DNA of 37,304 bases from Verrucomicrobiota bacterium (GTDB lineage Bacteria; Verrucomicrobiota; Verrucomicrobiia; Limisphaerales; UBA11358): positions 1 through 37,304 of the forward strand of contig JAGWNY010000030.1 in NCBI GenBank assembly GCA_028872915.1. Reading direction: 5' to 3'. Of the stretch, positions 1 to 6,681 are shown in pieces; the stretch's first letter is position 1; each line of letters starts with the position of its first letter. Under the pieces are notes generated by a model that searched no databases, was not told the origin of the DNA, and saw nothing but the letters and a program-made list of their open reading frames with translations. A program made the position numbers and the translations under genes.

Positions 1-209
1 TCATCCACCATCCTCATCAATGCTTCTGGGTCGTGCCCTCTCCTCCTAACCCAAAAAATCCAGCCTGGCCCAATGTCTTGGCTCACCACTCCCTCTAATT
101 TGTCCTGTTTTGTTCCAACATCTTTTCCTGTTTTGAACAATCGCCGACATAGGGAATTTTTACTGTTGCATCCCACAATGACACCAACTATTCTTTTCAG
201 TCTTTTCTA
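1..209. other. Leading non-coding stretch upstream of rpoZ
   Basis: No convincing reading frame crosses this region on either strand. It is less GC-rich than the rest of the window and contains two close direct repeats of TCCTGTTTTG (around 104-113 and 126-135). Its 3' end carries the possible rpoZ promoter. The function of the first 160 bases is not evident. Confidence 0.5.
166..194 (+). promoter_or_regulatory. Possible rpoZ promoter
   Basis: TTGCAT (166-171), a 17-bp spacer and TATTCT (189-194) resemble a sigma-70-type promoter. The expected transcript start near 201 would leave a leader of about 9 nt before the ATG at 210. The -35 match is weak, so this is tentative. Confidence 0.35.
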
Positions 210-464
210 ATGAACGCTGAACTTGCCAAGAAGGCGGCCGAAAAGGTCGGCAACCCCAACGTGCTGATAAACCTCATCTCACGCCGCGTCCGGCAACTCA
301 ACGCCGGCGGCGGCGGCTTGAGCCGTCCATTGATTGACAATACCGGCCATCTCGGCGCGGCGGACATCGCGCTCCGGGAAATCATCGAGGACAAAATTGG
401 CTGGGACATGCCCGAAGTGACCGATCTTATCAAGCCCCAGGCCAAAAGACGGCGGAAGCGATAG
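210..464 (+). CDS. rpoZ: DNA-directed RNA polymerase subunit omega
   Basis: This is an 84-residue protein matching the omega subunit, the small subunit that chaperones and stabilises beta-prime in the RNA polymerase core. The family signature is clear: a start of the type NPNVLINLISRRVRQLN, then RPLI, then the helical segment LGAADIALREIIEDKI at about residues 48-63. The C-terminal tail is strongly basic (KRRRKR). Omega subunits are usually 60-110 aa, so the length fits. There is no obvious Shine-Dalgarno sequence before the ATG. The gene stands alone, with a hairpin-forming repeat just downstream. Confidence 0.88.
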   Translation: MNAELAKKAAEKVGNPNVLINLISRRVRQLNAGGGGLSRPLIDNTGHLGAADIALREIIEDKIGWDMPEVTDLIKPQAKRRRKR

Positions 465-1016
465 CCGGGCCGGGTTGAATTTCCCCGAAAAGTTATTCAA
501 CTTGGGCCAAATCAGTTAGATAACTTTTTGGAACCCGTTCCCGTGCAGGAACTTCCGCGATAAATCCAGTTAAATAACTTTTCGTGGATTTCCGCCCATC
601 TCCGTGGTTTAATGGAGTTGTAGTATGAGCAAGACCGTCAGACACAATGAATGCGCTTCGCGTGTGAGCCATGCCATGCTTCATGGAGGTGTAGTATGAA
701 CAAGATGGAATCCGGGAACGAGCCGGTGGCGCCGTTGGAATCCGCGTGGTTTAATGGAACTTGGCCGGGACCAACCGCGCCAACCGCACGGTTCGGGCCG
801 GGCATGGGCAAGACCATCAGCCGGTCCGGGCCGCTGCCACGCCGCTGGGCAGGCCCCGCCGCCCCATTCACGCCAAAAAACATCCTTTCCACCCGCCCGG
901 GCCGCTCGCGCCTGCCGCCGACCCTTGCCATTTTGAGTGGTTTGCGGTTAATTGCGTGCGCGGCGAATTTTTCCACCGCTCAATCCGGCCCGCCCGAACC
1001 ATACTGACGCTGCCAA
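465..1016. repeat. Repeat-rich intergenic region between rpoZ and miaB
   Basis: There is no credible gene here. Three copies of a 12-bp palindrome of form AGTTNNNTAACT lie at 491-502 (inverted), 514-525 and 568-579. Further along, GTGGTTTAATGGA occurs near 604 and again near 750. TGGAG(T/G)TGTAGTATGA occurs near 616 and again near 685. A 103-codon frame from about 696 has proline- and arginine-rich, non-conserved-looking content and I regard it as chance coding in high-GC DNA. The stretch looks like decayed dispersed repeats. Confidence 0.5.
488..528 (+). terminator. Probable rpoZ terminator hairpin
   Basis: AAAAGTTATTCAACT (488-502) and AGTTAGATAACTTTT (514-528) form a 15-bp stem with one mismatch and one G-T pair around an 11-nt loop. 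It starts 24 bases after the rpoZ stop codon and ends in a run of five T. The stem is AT-rich, so it is weaker than a textbook intrinsic terminator. Each arm is also a near-palindrome of its own. Confidence 0.5.
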
Positions 1017-2414
1017 ATGCCCGCCGTTTTCATTAAAACCTACGGATGCCAGATGAATGAGCGCGACAGCGAAGCGGTCGCCGCCCAGCTCGCCGCCAGG
1101 GGATATTCCCTCGCGCCGTCGGAAGACGCCGCCGATGTCGTCCTGTTGAACACTTGCAGCGTCCGCGACCTGGCCGAACAGAAGGCCATCGCCAAAATGA
1201 AGGCGCTGGCCGGCGCCGCCCGAAGCGGGCGCCGCCGCCCTGTTTTTGGTTTCATGGGCTGCATGGCCCAAAGCCGGGGACAAGCCCTGTTGGACCAGCT
1301 TCCGGACGTGGACCTGGTGCTCGGCACCCAAAAATTCCATCGCGCCGCCGATTATCTGGACGAAATTCTGTCCGGGAACCGTCACAGGATCGTTGACGTG
1401 GAGGCGGAAAAAAACAGCGAGAACGCCATTCGCGAGCATTTGTTCGATGGCCAGGCTAAAAAATCCGTCACCGCCTACGTCAGCATCATGCAGGGCTGCA
1501 ACCAGTATTGCACCTTTTGCATCGTTCCTTACACGCGCGGCCGCGAACGCAGCCGGCCCATCGCCGACATTGTTGCCGAATGCCGCGAGCTGGTCGCAAG
1601 GGGGGTGCGTGAAGTCACCCTTCTGGGCCAGATCGTCACCAGCTACGGCCGCCACGGCCCGCCGCACCCGCGCCATCAACCGTCCAGCCCGGACGCCAAA
1701 TCGCCCTTTGTGCAACTGCTCGACGCCGTTCATGAAATTGACGGCCTGGAACGCATTCGCTTCACCTCGCCGCATCCCAAGGGCTACGGGGACGACCTGA
1801 TTGACGCCTACGGGCGCCTGCCCAAGCTTTGCCAAAGCGCCCACCTGCCTGTTCAAAGCGGCAGCGACCGCGTGCTCAAACTCATGCACCGCGGCTACAA
1901 TCGTCAACGGTATCTGGGCATCGTCCGAAAATTGCGCCAGGCCAGGCCGGACATTGGCCTGAGCACCGATTTTATCGTCGGATTTCCTGGAGAAACAGGG
2001 GTGGATTTTGAACAAACGCTGTCGCTGGCGCGCGAGGTGGAATTTGACCAGGCATTCATCTTCAAATACTCGCCCCGCCGCGACACACCCGCCGCCGCCA
2101 TGCCGGGCCAGGTGGCGCTGGAAATTCGCGAGGAACGCCACCAGATTTTGCTCAAAACCGTCAATGAGATCGCCGCCCGGCGCTACGAACGGTTTATCGG
2201 ACAGCAGGTGGAGATTCTCGTGGAGGGGCCGAGCAAACGAAATCCAGCCCGGATGAGCGGGCGCACCCGCTGCAACAAGATCGTTCTTTTTGACGGTTCG
2301 AGCCGGCATCACGGCCTGATGAACGTAAAAATCCTCCGCGCCGGCTCCTTCACGCTCCACGGTGATCCGGCCATCGTCAATCTCCAGGATTCGAATGGCG
2401 AATCCTGTTGTTAA
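1017..2414 (+). CDS. miaB: tRNA-2-methylthio-N6-dimethylallyladenosine synthase (MiaB)
   Basis: This 465-aa radical SAM methylthiotransferase converts i6A37 to ms2i6A37 in tRNAs that read UNN codons. The N-terminal UPF0004 domain has its three cluster-binding cysteines at C11 (KTYGCQMN), C47 (LLNTCSV) and C82 (FMGCMAQ). The radical SAM cluster is CNQYCTFC at C161, C165 and C168, followed by IVPYTRGRE, typical of MiaB rather than RimO or MtaB. A C-terminal TRAM domain covers roughly the last 65 residues. The length is normal. The stop lies just upstream of the polyprenyl synthase promoter, which begins 18 bases beyond it. No clear promoter or Shine-Dalgarno precedes the ATG. Confidence 0.93.
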   Translation: MPAVFIKTYGCQMNERDSEAVAAQLAARGYSLAPSEDAADVVLLNTCSVRDLAEQKAIAKMKALAGAARSGRRRPVFGFMGCMAQSRGQALLDQLPDVDLVLGTQKFHRAADYLDEILSGNRHRIVDVEAEKNSENAIREHLFDGQAKKSVTAYVSIMQGCNQYCTFCIVPYTRGRERSRPIADIVAECRELVARGVREVTLLGQIVTSYGRHGPPHPRHQPSSPDAKSPFVQLLDAVHEIDGLERIRFTSPHPKGYGDDLIDAYGRLPKLCQSAHLPVQSGSDRVLKLMHRGYNRQRYLGIVRKLRQARPDIGLSTDFIVGFPGETGVDFEQTLSLAREVEFDQAFIFKYSPRRDTPAAAMPGQVALEIREERHQILLKTVNEIAARRYERFIGQQVEILVEGPSKRNPARMSGRTRCNKIVLFDGSSRHHGLMNVKILRAGSFTLHGDPAIVNLQDSNGESCC

Positions 2415-2431
2415 CCGCGCTTACAACGGGT

Positions 2432-2460
2432 TTGACTCATTCCCGGTGCAACCTTAGATT
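2432..2460 (+). promoter_or_regulatory. Leaderless-type promoter of the polyprenyl synthase gene
   Basis: TTGACT (2432-2437), exactly 17 bp, then TAGATT (2455-2460). The -10 box ends one base before the ATG at 2462 and seven bases before the ATG at 2468. Transcription would therefore start at about 2467, so the downstream ATG is the likely start on a leaderless mRNA. Confidence 0.6.
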
Positions 2461-2467
2461 CATGCCA

Positions 2468-3517
2468 ATGCTGGCTGCCGAATCCAAAGCGGCAAGGGGG
2501 GTGGCCGACCCGCCGAACGCTGTCCCGACTTGTTCGTGGAAAAAAACCGTGGAACCGCTGGAACCGTTTCTTCAGACGGTGGCCCAACATCTTGTCCGCC
2601 AGGTCAACGACTTTGACCCGCAGATCGCGCCCTACGCCCAATACGCCCTGGACGGCAACGGCAAACACTTGCGGCCCACGCTGGTGGCGCTGGCGGCCAA
2701 CACCGTGGGGAGTCTCTCGGACGCCCACGTGACCGCCGCCGTCATTATCGAAATGGTCCATCTGGCGACGCTGGTTCATGACGACGTGATGGACGAGGCC
2801 GAAATCCGGCGGGGCCGTCCGACCCTGGCGGCCAACTGGGGAAATGAAATTGCCGTTCTGTTCGGCGACTGTCTTTTTGCCCAGGCCCTCAAGCTCGCCG
2901 CCGGTTTTCCGACGCCGGAAGTCTGCCGCGCCGTCGCCGCCGCGACCAATACCGTTTGCAGCGGGGAAATTCTGCAGACGCAGCATCGCCGCGATTTTCC
3001 GGCCTCGCGGCGCGACTATTTCCGCGTCATCGCGATGAAGACCGCCGAGCTGTTCACGCTTTCATGCGATCTGGCGGCCTTTCTGGCCGGCGCGCCGGCC
3101 GCGCAACGCGACGCTCTGCGGCAGTTTGGGGCGGCGTTCGGGGCGGCCTATCAGGTTTATGACGATTGTGTGGATTTGTTCGGCGCCGAATCCGAAGCGG
3201 GGAAATCGCTTGGGACGGATCTGGCCAAGGGCAAATTGACGTGGCCGGTGCTGCTGGCGTGGGACCGCGCCAGCGCCGCCGACCGCCGCCGCCTCGAACG
3301 GCTGATCCAATCGTGGGAGGCCGGCAACCTGGCGGTGGTGAACGAGATGCTTGCCAAATACGAGACCCTGGAGCCATCCATGGCCGTCGTGGAAAAATAC
3401 CTGGCTCAAGGCCGGAACGTCCTGGCCCGCCTCCCGGAAAATGAAGGCCGGACCGGCTTGTCCAACCTGGCCGATTTTTTAGCGCAACAAATCGGGACTT
3501 TGGCTGTTTGTGTCTGA
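2468..3517 (+). CDS. Long-chain polyprenyl diphosphate synthase
   Basis: This 349-aa trans-prenyltransferase (IspB/HepT-like) elongates allylic diphosphates with IPP to make the side chain of a respiratory quinone or a similar carrier. Both aspartate-rich motifs are present: DDVMD at D105-D109 in LVHDDVMDEAEIRRGRPT and DDCVD at D232-D236, which bind Mg-diphosphate. GKHLRP near residue 65 is the IPP-binding region. I place the start at ATG 2468 rather than 2462 or an upstream in-frame codon inside miaB, because the promoter -10 box ends at 2460. Chain length cannot be told from sequence alone. An ECF sigma gene follows after 3 bases, so the two are probably cotranscribed. Confidence 0.88.
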   Translation: MLAAESKAARGVADPPNAVPTCSWKKTVEPLEPFLQTVAQHLVRQVNDFDPQIAPYAQYALDGNGKHLRPTLVALAANTVGSLSDAHVTAAVIIEMVHLATLVHDDVMDEAEIRRGRPTLAANWGNEIAVLFGDCLFAQALKLAAGFPTPEVCRAVAAATNTVCSGEILQTQHRRDFPASRRDYFRVIAMKTAELFTLSCDLAAFLAGAPAAQRDALRQFGAAFGAAYQVYDDCVDLFGAESEAGKSLGTDLAKGKLTWPVLLAWDRASAADRRRLERLIQSWEAGNLAVVNEMLAKYETLEPSMAVVEKYLAQGRNVLARLPENEGRTGLSNLADFLAQQIGTLAVCV

Positions 3518-3520
3518 AGC

Positions 3521-4141
3521 ATGACTATGGCCGAACCAGTCGAACGAACGGAATCCGAGTCACCCGCGCCGGAAGCGGAGTCCACGCTGGTGGCCCGCGC
3601 GCGCCGCGGCGATCTGGCCGCCTACGACGAACTGATCAAACGCTATCAGGAGCGGATTTACGCGACGATTTACCACATGACGGCCAACCACGAGGACGCC
3701 AACGATCTCGCGCAGGAATCGTTCCTCAAAGCGTTCCAGGCGCTCAAGTCCTTTAAAGGGGGTTCCAGTTTTTATACGTGGCTTTACCGCATCGCCGTCA
3801 ACAAAACCATCAATTTCCTCAAGCATCGCAAAACCCGCACCCACCTCAGCCTCAATGATTTGGACTTTAACGCGGAGCATGACCCGGATTTGGTGGCCTT
3901 GATTTCGGAGAAAACGCCGCGGCGGGACGCGGGTCTTTCGGAGTTGCAGGAAAAATTGAACACGGCCATGCTCAAGCTGTCTGAACCTCATAGATTGGTA
4001 GTGGTGCTGCATGACGTGCAGGGCCTCTCGCATGACGAGATTGCCAAAGTGATGAACTGCAATATCGGCACCGTCCGGTCGCGGTTGTTTTACGCGCGCC
4101 AGCAATTGCAGGCGCTTTTGGCCGATTATTTGAAAGTATGA
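3521..4141 (+). CDS. ECF-type RNA polymerase sigma factor (RpoE-like)
   Basis: This is a 206-aa sigma-70 family protein with only regions 2 and 4. Region 2 spans about residues 35-105, with the core-binding and -10-recognising segment around HEDANDLAQESFLKAF and FYTWLYRIAVNKTINFL. Region 4 is at about 145-203, with an HTH in LSHDEIAKVMNCNIGTVRSRLFYAR that would contact the -35 element. An acidic N-terminal tail of about 30 residues precedes region 2. The stop overlaps the next gene's ATG (ATGA), the classic layout of an ECF factor with its regulator. An internal ATG two codons downstream is an equally possible start. Confidence 0.92.
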   Translation: MTMAEPVERTESESPAPEAESTLVARARRGDLAAYDELIKRYQERIYATIYHMTANHEDANDLAQESFLKAFQALKSFKGGSSFYTWLYRIAVNKTINFLKHRKTRTHLSLNDLDFNAEHDPDLVALISEKTPRRDAGLSELQEKLNTAMLKLSEPHRLVVVLHDVQGLSHDEIAKVMNCNIGTVRSRLFYARQQLQALLADYLKV

Positions 4142-4635
4142 ACGAGAATGACGATTTTGAAGCGTTGAAGCGGCTGCTGGCGCTCAAGCGCCACGAAGTC
4201 CCGCCGCCCGGTTACTTTGATAAATTTTCAAGCCGCGTCATTTCGCGCATTCGCCTCCGGGAACATCGCGCGGAGAACGATCCCGCCGCCGAGCTTTTCA
4301 ACCGGGCGCCGTGGCTGCTGCGGTTCCTGCAATTGTTCGAGGCCAAACCGGCCGTGGCCGGCACGTTTGCGGCCGTGCTGTGCATGGTGGTCGCCTTTGG
4401 GGTCGTTTATGCCGAGCGCCCGGATTCAACCCCGCAACCCATCTTCCAGGCGGCGGACTCCTCGCCGCATCTCCTGGCCGCCAGCGAGCCTGCCGCCGGC
4501 ATTGCTCCGGTTGCCATGCCCGCGCCGGACTTGTTCGCCACCGGCATGAGCAACGGTTCGCCTTCGGGCCTTGAGCAGCTCTTTGGCCAGGGCGCCAATG
4601 CCCAACCGGTGAACTACACCGTGCCCGCCCACTAA
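4138..4635 (+). CDS. One-TM protein, probable membrane partner (anti-sigma role) of the ECF factor
   Basis: A 165-aa protein with a soluble, charged N-terminus (about 1-70), a single predicted transmembrane helix at about 72-92 (AVAGTFAAVLCMVVAFGVVYA) and a low-complexity Ala/Pro/Ser-rich outside tail. It overlaps the sigma gene by 4 bases, so translation is coupled. Position and topology suggest an anti-sigma factor that holds the sigma factor at the membrane. That is inference: there is no HxxxCxxC zinc anti-sigma motif or RseA-like sequence that I can recognise. It could instead be a structural target of the regulon. Confidence 0.6.
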   Translation: MNENDDFEALKRLLALKRHEVPPPGYFDKFSSRVISRIRLREHRAENDPAAELFNRAPWLLRFLQLFEAKPAVAGTFAAVLCMVVAFGVVYAERPDSTPQPIFQAADSSPHLLAASEPAAGIAPVAMPAPDLFATGMSNGSPSGLEQLFGQGANAQPVNYTVPAH

Positions 4636-4646
4636 ACAACCTTTGC

Positions 4647-4756
4647 ACCACCGAGGCACGGAGGACACGGAGGGGCGGAAAGATTATCAGATTGTCAGAT
4701 TGCGGCGCCGGGCGAAGATAGACTCACGCAAAGGGCGCAAAGGTCGCAAAGGTCGC
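4647..4756. repeat. Dispersed-type intergenic repeats (cacggagg-type and 9-bp tandem)
   Basis: Two repeat styles lie in the gap before parA. At 4647-4675 the run contains GAGGCACGG followed by GAGGACACGG, translated in one frame as the familiar HRGTEDTE spurious peptide. At 4727-4756 the 9-bp unit CGCAAAGG(G/T) occurs three times in tandem plus a partial copy. Both styles recur in intergenic DNA of many unrelated bacteria and are usually non-coding. I see no gene in 4636-4877. Confidence 0.6.
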
Positions 4757-4841
4757 CCACGATTGATACAAAACAGGGAATGGGTGAGCATCATTTCACG
4801 GCACGCTTGCCAGGAACCCGCCTTTGAGCCGCGTTCAATCC

Positions 4842-4870
4842 TTGAACGGTTTCGCTGATTTTCATTTAAT
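4842..4870 (+). promoter_or_regulatory. Leaderless-type promoter of parA
   Basis: TTGAAC (4842-4847), a 17-bp spacer and TTTAAT (4865-4870), followed after 7 nt by the GTG at 4878. This is one of the strongest examples of the leaderless pattern in the window and supports GTG 4878 as the parA start. Confidence 0.6.
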
Positions 4871-4877
4871 TCGGCCA

Positions 4878-5654
4878 GTGGCAACCACCATCATCGCCGT
4901 CGCCAACCAGAAAGGTGGCGTGGGCAAGACCACCACGGCCATAAACCTCGCAAGCTGCCTGGCGGCGGCGGGGCGGCGGGTTTTGCTTTTCGACCTTGAT
5001 CCCCAGGCCAATGCGACGAGTGGCCTGGGCGTTGAGAAAGCGGCGGGAGGCAGCGCGTACCGGCCGCTGCTTGGCGAAGGCAGCCTGCTGGAAAAAATCA
5101 AGCCCACGGCGTGGGAACGGCTGGAAATTATTCCCAGCGAAGTGGATTTATGCGCGGCGGACGTGGAGCTGGCCCGCCTGGAAAACCATCTTTTTCGGGT
5201 GGCGCGTTCCCTTGAACCGGTCCGGGACAGCGGGCGGTTTGATCTTGTCCTCATAGACTGCCCTCCGTCGCTGGGGATTCTGACATTGAACGCATTCGCC
5301 GCCAGCAGCCGGCTGGTTGTGCCGTTGCAATGCGAGTACTACGCATTGGAGGGCATTTCGATGATGAACCGTGTTCTGGGGCAATTGCGCGAGGCCGGCG
5401 TGGCGCCCAACCTCGAAATCCTGGGCATCGTCATGACCATGTTCGATGGGCGCACGAAGTTGTCGAATGAAGTGGTTGGGGAAGTGAGGAATTTGCTCGG
5501 CAACAAGGTTTTTGAAACGCTGATTCCACGCGGCACCCGCCTCGCCGAGGCGCCGAGCTTCGGCAAACCGATCACCGATTACGACAAATACAGCAGCGGC
5601 GCCGCCGCTTATCAATTGCTTGCCCGCGAAGTTCTGGACCGGCTGGGCGGGTAA
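4878..5654 (+). CDS. parA: ParA/Soj-family chromosome-partitioning ATPase
   Basis: A 258-aa deviant-Walker-A ATPase that would dimerise on the nucleoid and move ParB-parS complexes. The Walker A motif KGGVGKTTT is at residues 12-20 with the signature lysine K12 and K17, DLDPQAN lies at about 39-45, and the Walker B-like LIDCPPSLG at about 124-132. The length equals Soj (about 253 aa). I choose GTG 4878 because it gives the normal N-terminus and sits 7 nt after a good -10 box. A TTG 18 codons upstream would add unrelated residues. No parB follows; the next sequence is a YihY gene remnant and a MITE, so the usual parAB pair is absent or separated here. Confidence 0.88.
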   Translation: MATTIIAVANQKGGVGKTTTAINLASCLAAAGRRVLLFDLDPQANATSGLGVEKAAGGSAYRPLLGEGSLLEKIKPTAWERLEIIPSEVDLCAADVELARLENHLFRVARSLEPVRDSGRFDLVLIDCPPSLGILTLNAFAASSRLVVPLQCEYYALEGISMMNRVLGQLREAGVAPNLEILGIVMTMFDGRTKLSNEVVGEVRNLLGNKVFETLIPRGTRLAEAPSFGKPITDYDKYSSGAAAYQLLAREVLDRLGG

Positions 5655-5659
5655 ATTCG

Positions 5660-5816
5660 TGCCTGCCATGGCCAGCGCAATCAAGAACAGAGGCGCAACC
5701 GCAAATATCGTATGAAAGGCCAGCGCCGCCCCCATTTCGGGAATTCTCACGTTCACGAATGCCAGCGGGGTGTCCGGAAAGAACAGTAAAAGATATTTGA
5801 CGTTTGGAAACCTCAT
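5660..5816 (-). pseudogene. YihY/BrkB-family membrane protein, N-terminal remnant
   Basis: The reverse strand encodes about 52 residues that match the N-terminus of the YihY/virulence-factor BrkB family of inner-membrane proteins (once called RNase BN). The key stretch is EMGAALAFHTIFAVAPLFLIALAMAG, which is the usual first transmembrane segment of that family. It begins at an ATG at 5816 and the similarity stops at about 5660, where the frame runs into antisense of the parA 3' end. The remaining roughly 230 residues of a normal protein are missing. A MITE-like element begins 20 bases beyond its 5' end. I read it as a truncated, non-functional gene. Confidence 0.6.
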
Positions 5817-5835
5817 GGCGGGACGGCGTTTGTTT

Positions 5836-6014
5836 AGAGCGTTTTAAAAGATACTGCAGCCGTTCGGGGAGAAAAGGATGGGAAGCGGTCTTTTTGGGTT
5901 TTGGCGTCGTTTCGGCTCAGTCACAGGGTTTTCAAACATGCTCCTTGGCCGAAGCCTTGCCAAAACACCAAAAATCCTCGCTCCGAACGGCCACATTATT
6001 TTTTAAAACGCTTT
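5836..6014 (+). mobile_element. MITE-like element, copy 1 (179 bp)
   Basis: The two ends are inverted repeats: 5836-5867 and the complement of 5983-6014 align without gaps over 32 bases with 5 mismatches, both containing AGCGTTTTAAAA and GGCCGTTCGG-like blocks. The interior has no transposase. A nearly identical copy in the same orientation lies at 36188-36365, with about nine substitutions and one single-base gap between them. Size, terminal inverted repeats and multiple copies fit a miniature inverted-repeat transposable element. No target-site duplication is obvious. The short frame starting at 5879 is shared by both copies but diverges at its end, so I do not call it a gene. Confidence 0.75.
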
Positions 6015-6646
6015 ATAGAGAATGTATCCGTCCGCCCCTTGGGAAACGCGCAGGTCGCGTTCATTTTTTCCCTTGTTTCCCCCGCCGCCTTCAGGCTCCT
6101 CCAATCAGCTCTGCTCGAAGGCCTCGGCGGCCCTCGTATCCCTTCGTCCCGTCCCGCTCACCACCATTTCGCGCGCCCGATGCCAAAAATCCGCTTCCTG
6201 TCCCTCCGGGCATCCGCTTTTGAGGTAAAGATGAAACGTCAATTCTCCTATTTTTTCGGAGACGTGCCGGGGAATGGATCGCCGTGGCGTGGAGTAAAGT
6301 CTGCTCATGTTTTTTGCCAATGCAGGAACAGTGCCACGGAACCATAACACGGAATGGCAGGAAATCAAATGAGCGCGGGCGGCCATGAATGCAAACCGCA
6401 AGACGCTGTCCAAAAATTTGGCAAATTGCGTTTCCGGCGGAGGCGCGGGAGGCATTGTTTGGCAGGGCAGGATGCCCGCGTGGGAAGCGGGCTTTTGGAA
6501 GCGGGCGTAGGAAAGCCGGCCTTGCCGGGGTCCGCCAGAGATCAAGAATCCGGGGCGTTTGAACCTGATCTTGAAGGCTCGCTGGAGGAGAGCATTTTGC
6601 AAGCGGAGGGCCGGCTCATTTGCGACCTGCAATGGTTGGATGGGAA
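6015..6646. other. Intergenic stretch between the MITE and kdsD
   Basis: Apart from the small DUF2934-like frame this stretch holds no recognisable gene. A short GC hairpin (GCCCGC at 6474-6479, GCGGGC at 6487-6492, then TTTT) could be a weak forward-strand terminator. A forward frame continues upstream of kdsD but has no family resemblance before residue VNHLAK, so I treat it as leader sequence. Confidence 0.4.
6105..6308 (-). CDS. Small DUF2934-like protein
   Basis: A 67-aa frame whose centre (IGELTFHLYLKSGCPEGQ, then DFWHRAREMV) resembles the short DUF2934 domain, with pattern A-Y-x-LY-x-x-G-x-x-x-G-x-x-x-x-D-W-x-x-A-x. The function of that family is unknown. I use the ATG at 6308, which leaves a 14-residue lead-in. 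The frame stays open further upstream but that extension has no family resemblance. No promoter or ribosome site is convincing. It lies between the MITE and kdsD on the opposite strand and could be a decayed copy. Confidence 0.45.
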   Translation of the reverse strand: MSRLYSTPRRSIPRHVSEKIGELTFHLYLKSGCPEGQEADFWHRAREMVVSGTGRRDTRAAEAFEQS

Positions 6647-6675
6647 TTGAATTTTCGGACGTTTCGTCGCATTCT
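6647..6675 (+). promoter_or_regulatory. Leaderless-type promoter of kdsD
   Basis: TTGAAT (6647-6652), a 17-bp spacer and CATTCT (6670-6675), then 6 nt to the GTG at 6682. The -10 box is only fair, but spacing to the start codon matches the other leaderless promoters in the window. Confidence 0.45.
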
Positions 6676-6681
6676 TGGGCC

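Noticed and set aside
625..699. Tiny frame starting MSKTVRH before miaB
   Set aside because: It is 24 codons long and lies within a short direct repeat; nothing supports translation.
651..1007. Forward frame of up to 118 codons between rpoZ and miaB
   Set aside because: The product is Pro/Arg-rich with no domain, has no promoter or ribosome site, and overlaps repeated DNA.
948..2360. Long open frame (470 codons) on the reverse strand opposite miaB
   Set aside because: It is antisense to a clearly conserved gene, its product resembles no family I know, and such frames are common opposite high-GC genes.
5879..6010. Small frame starting MGSGLFGFW inside both MITE copies
   Set aside because: Conservation is explained by the copies being nearly identical DNA; the frames end differently and no family is recognised.
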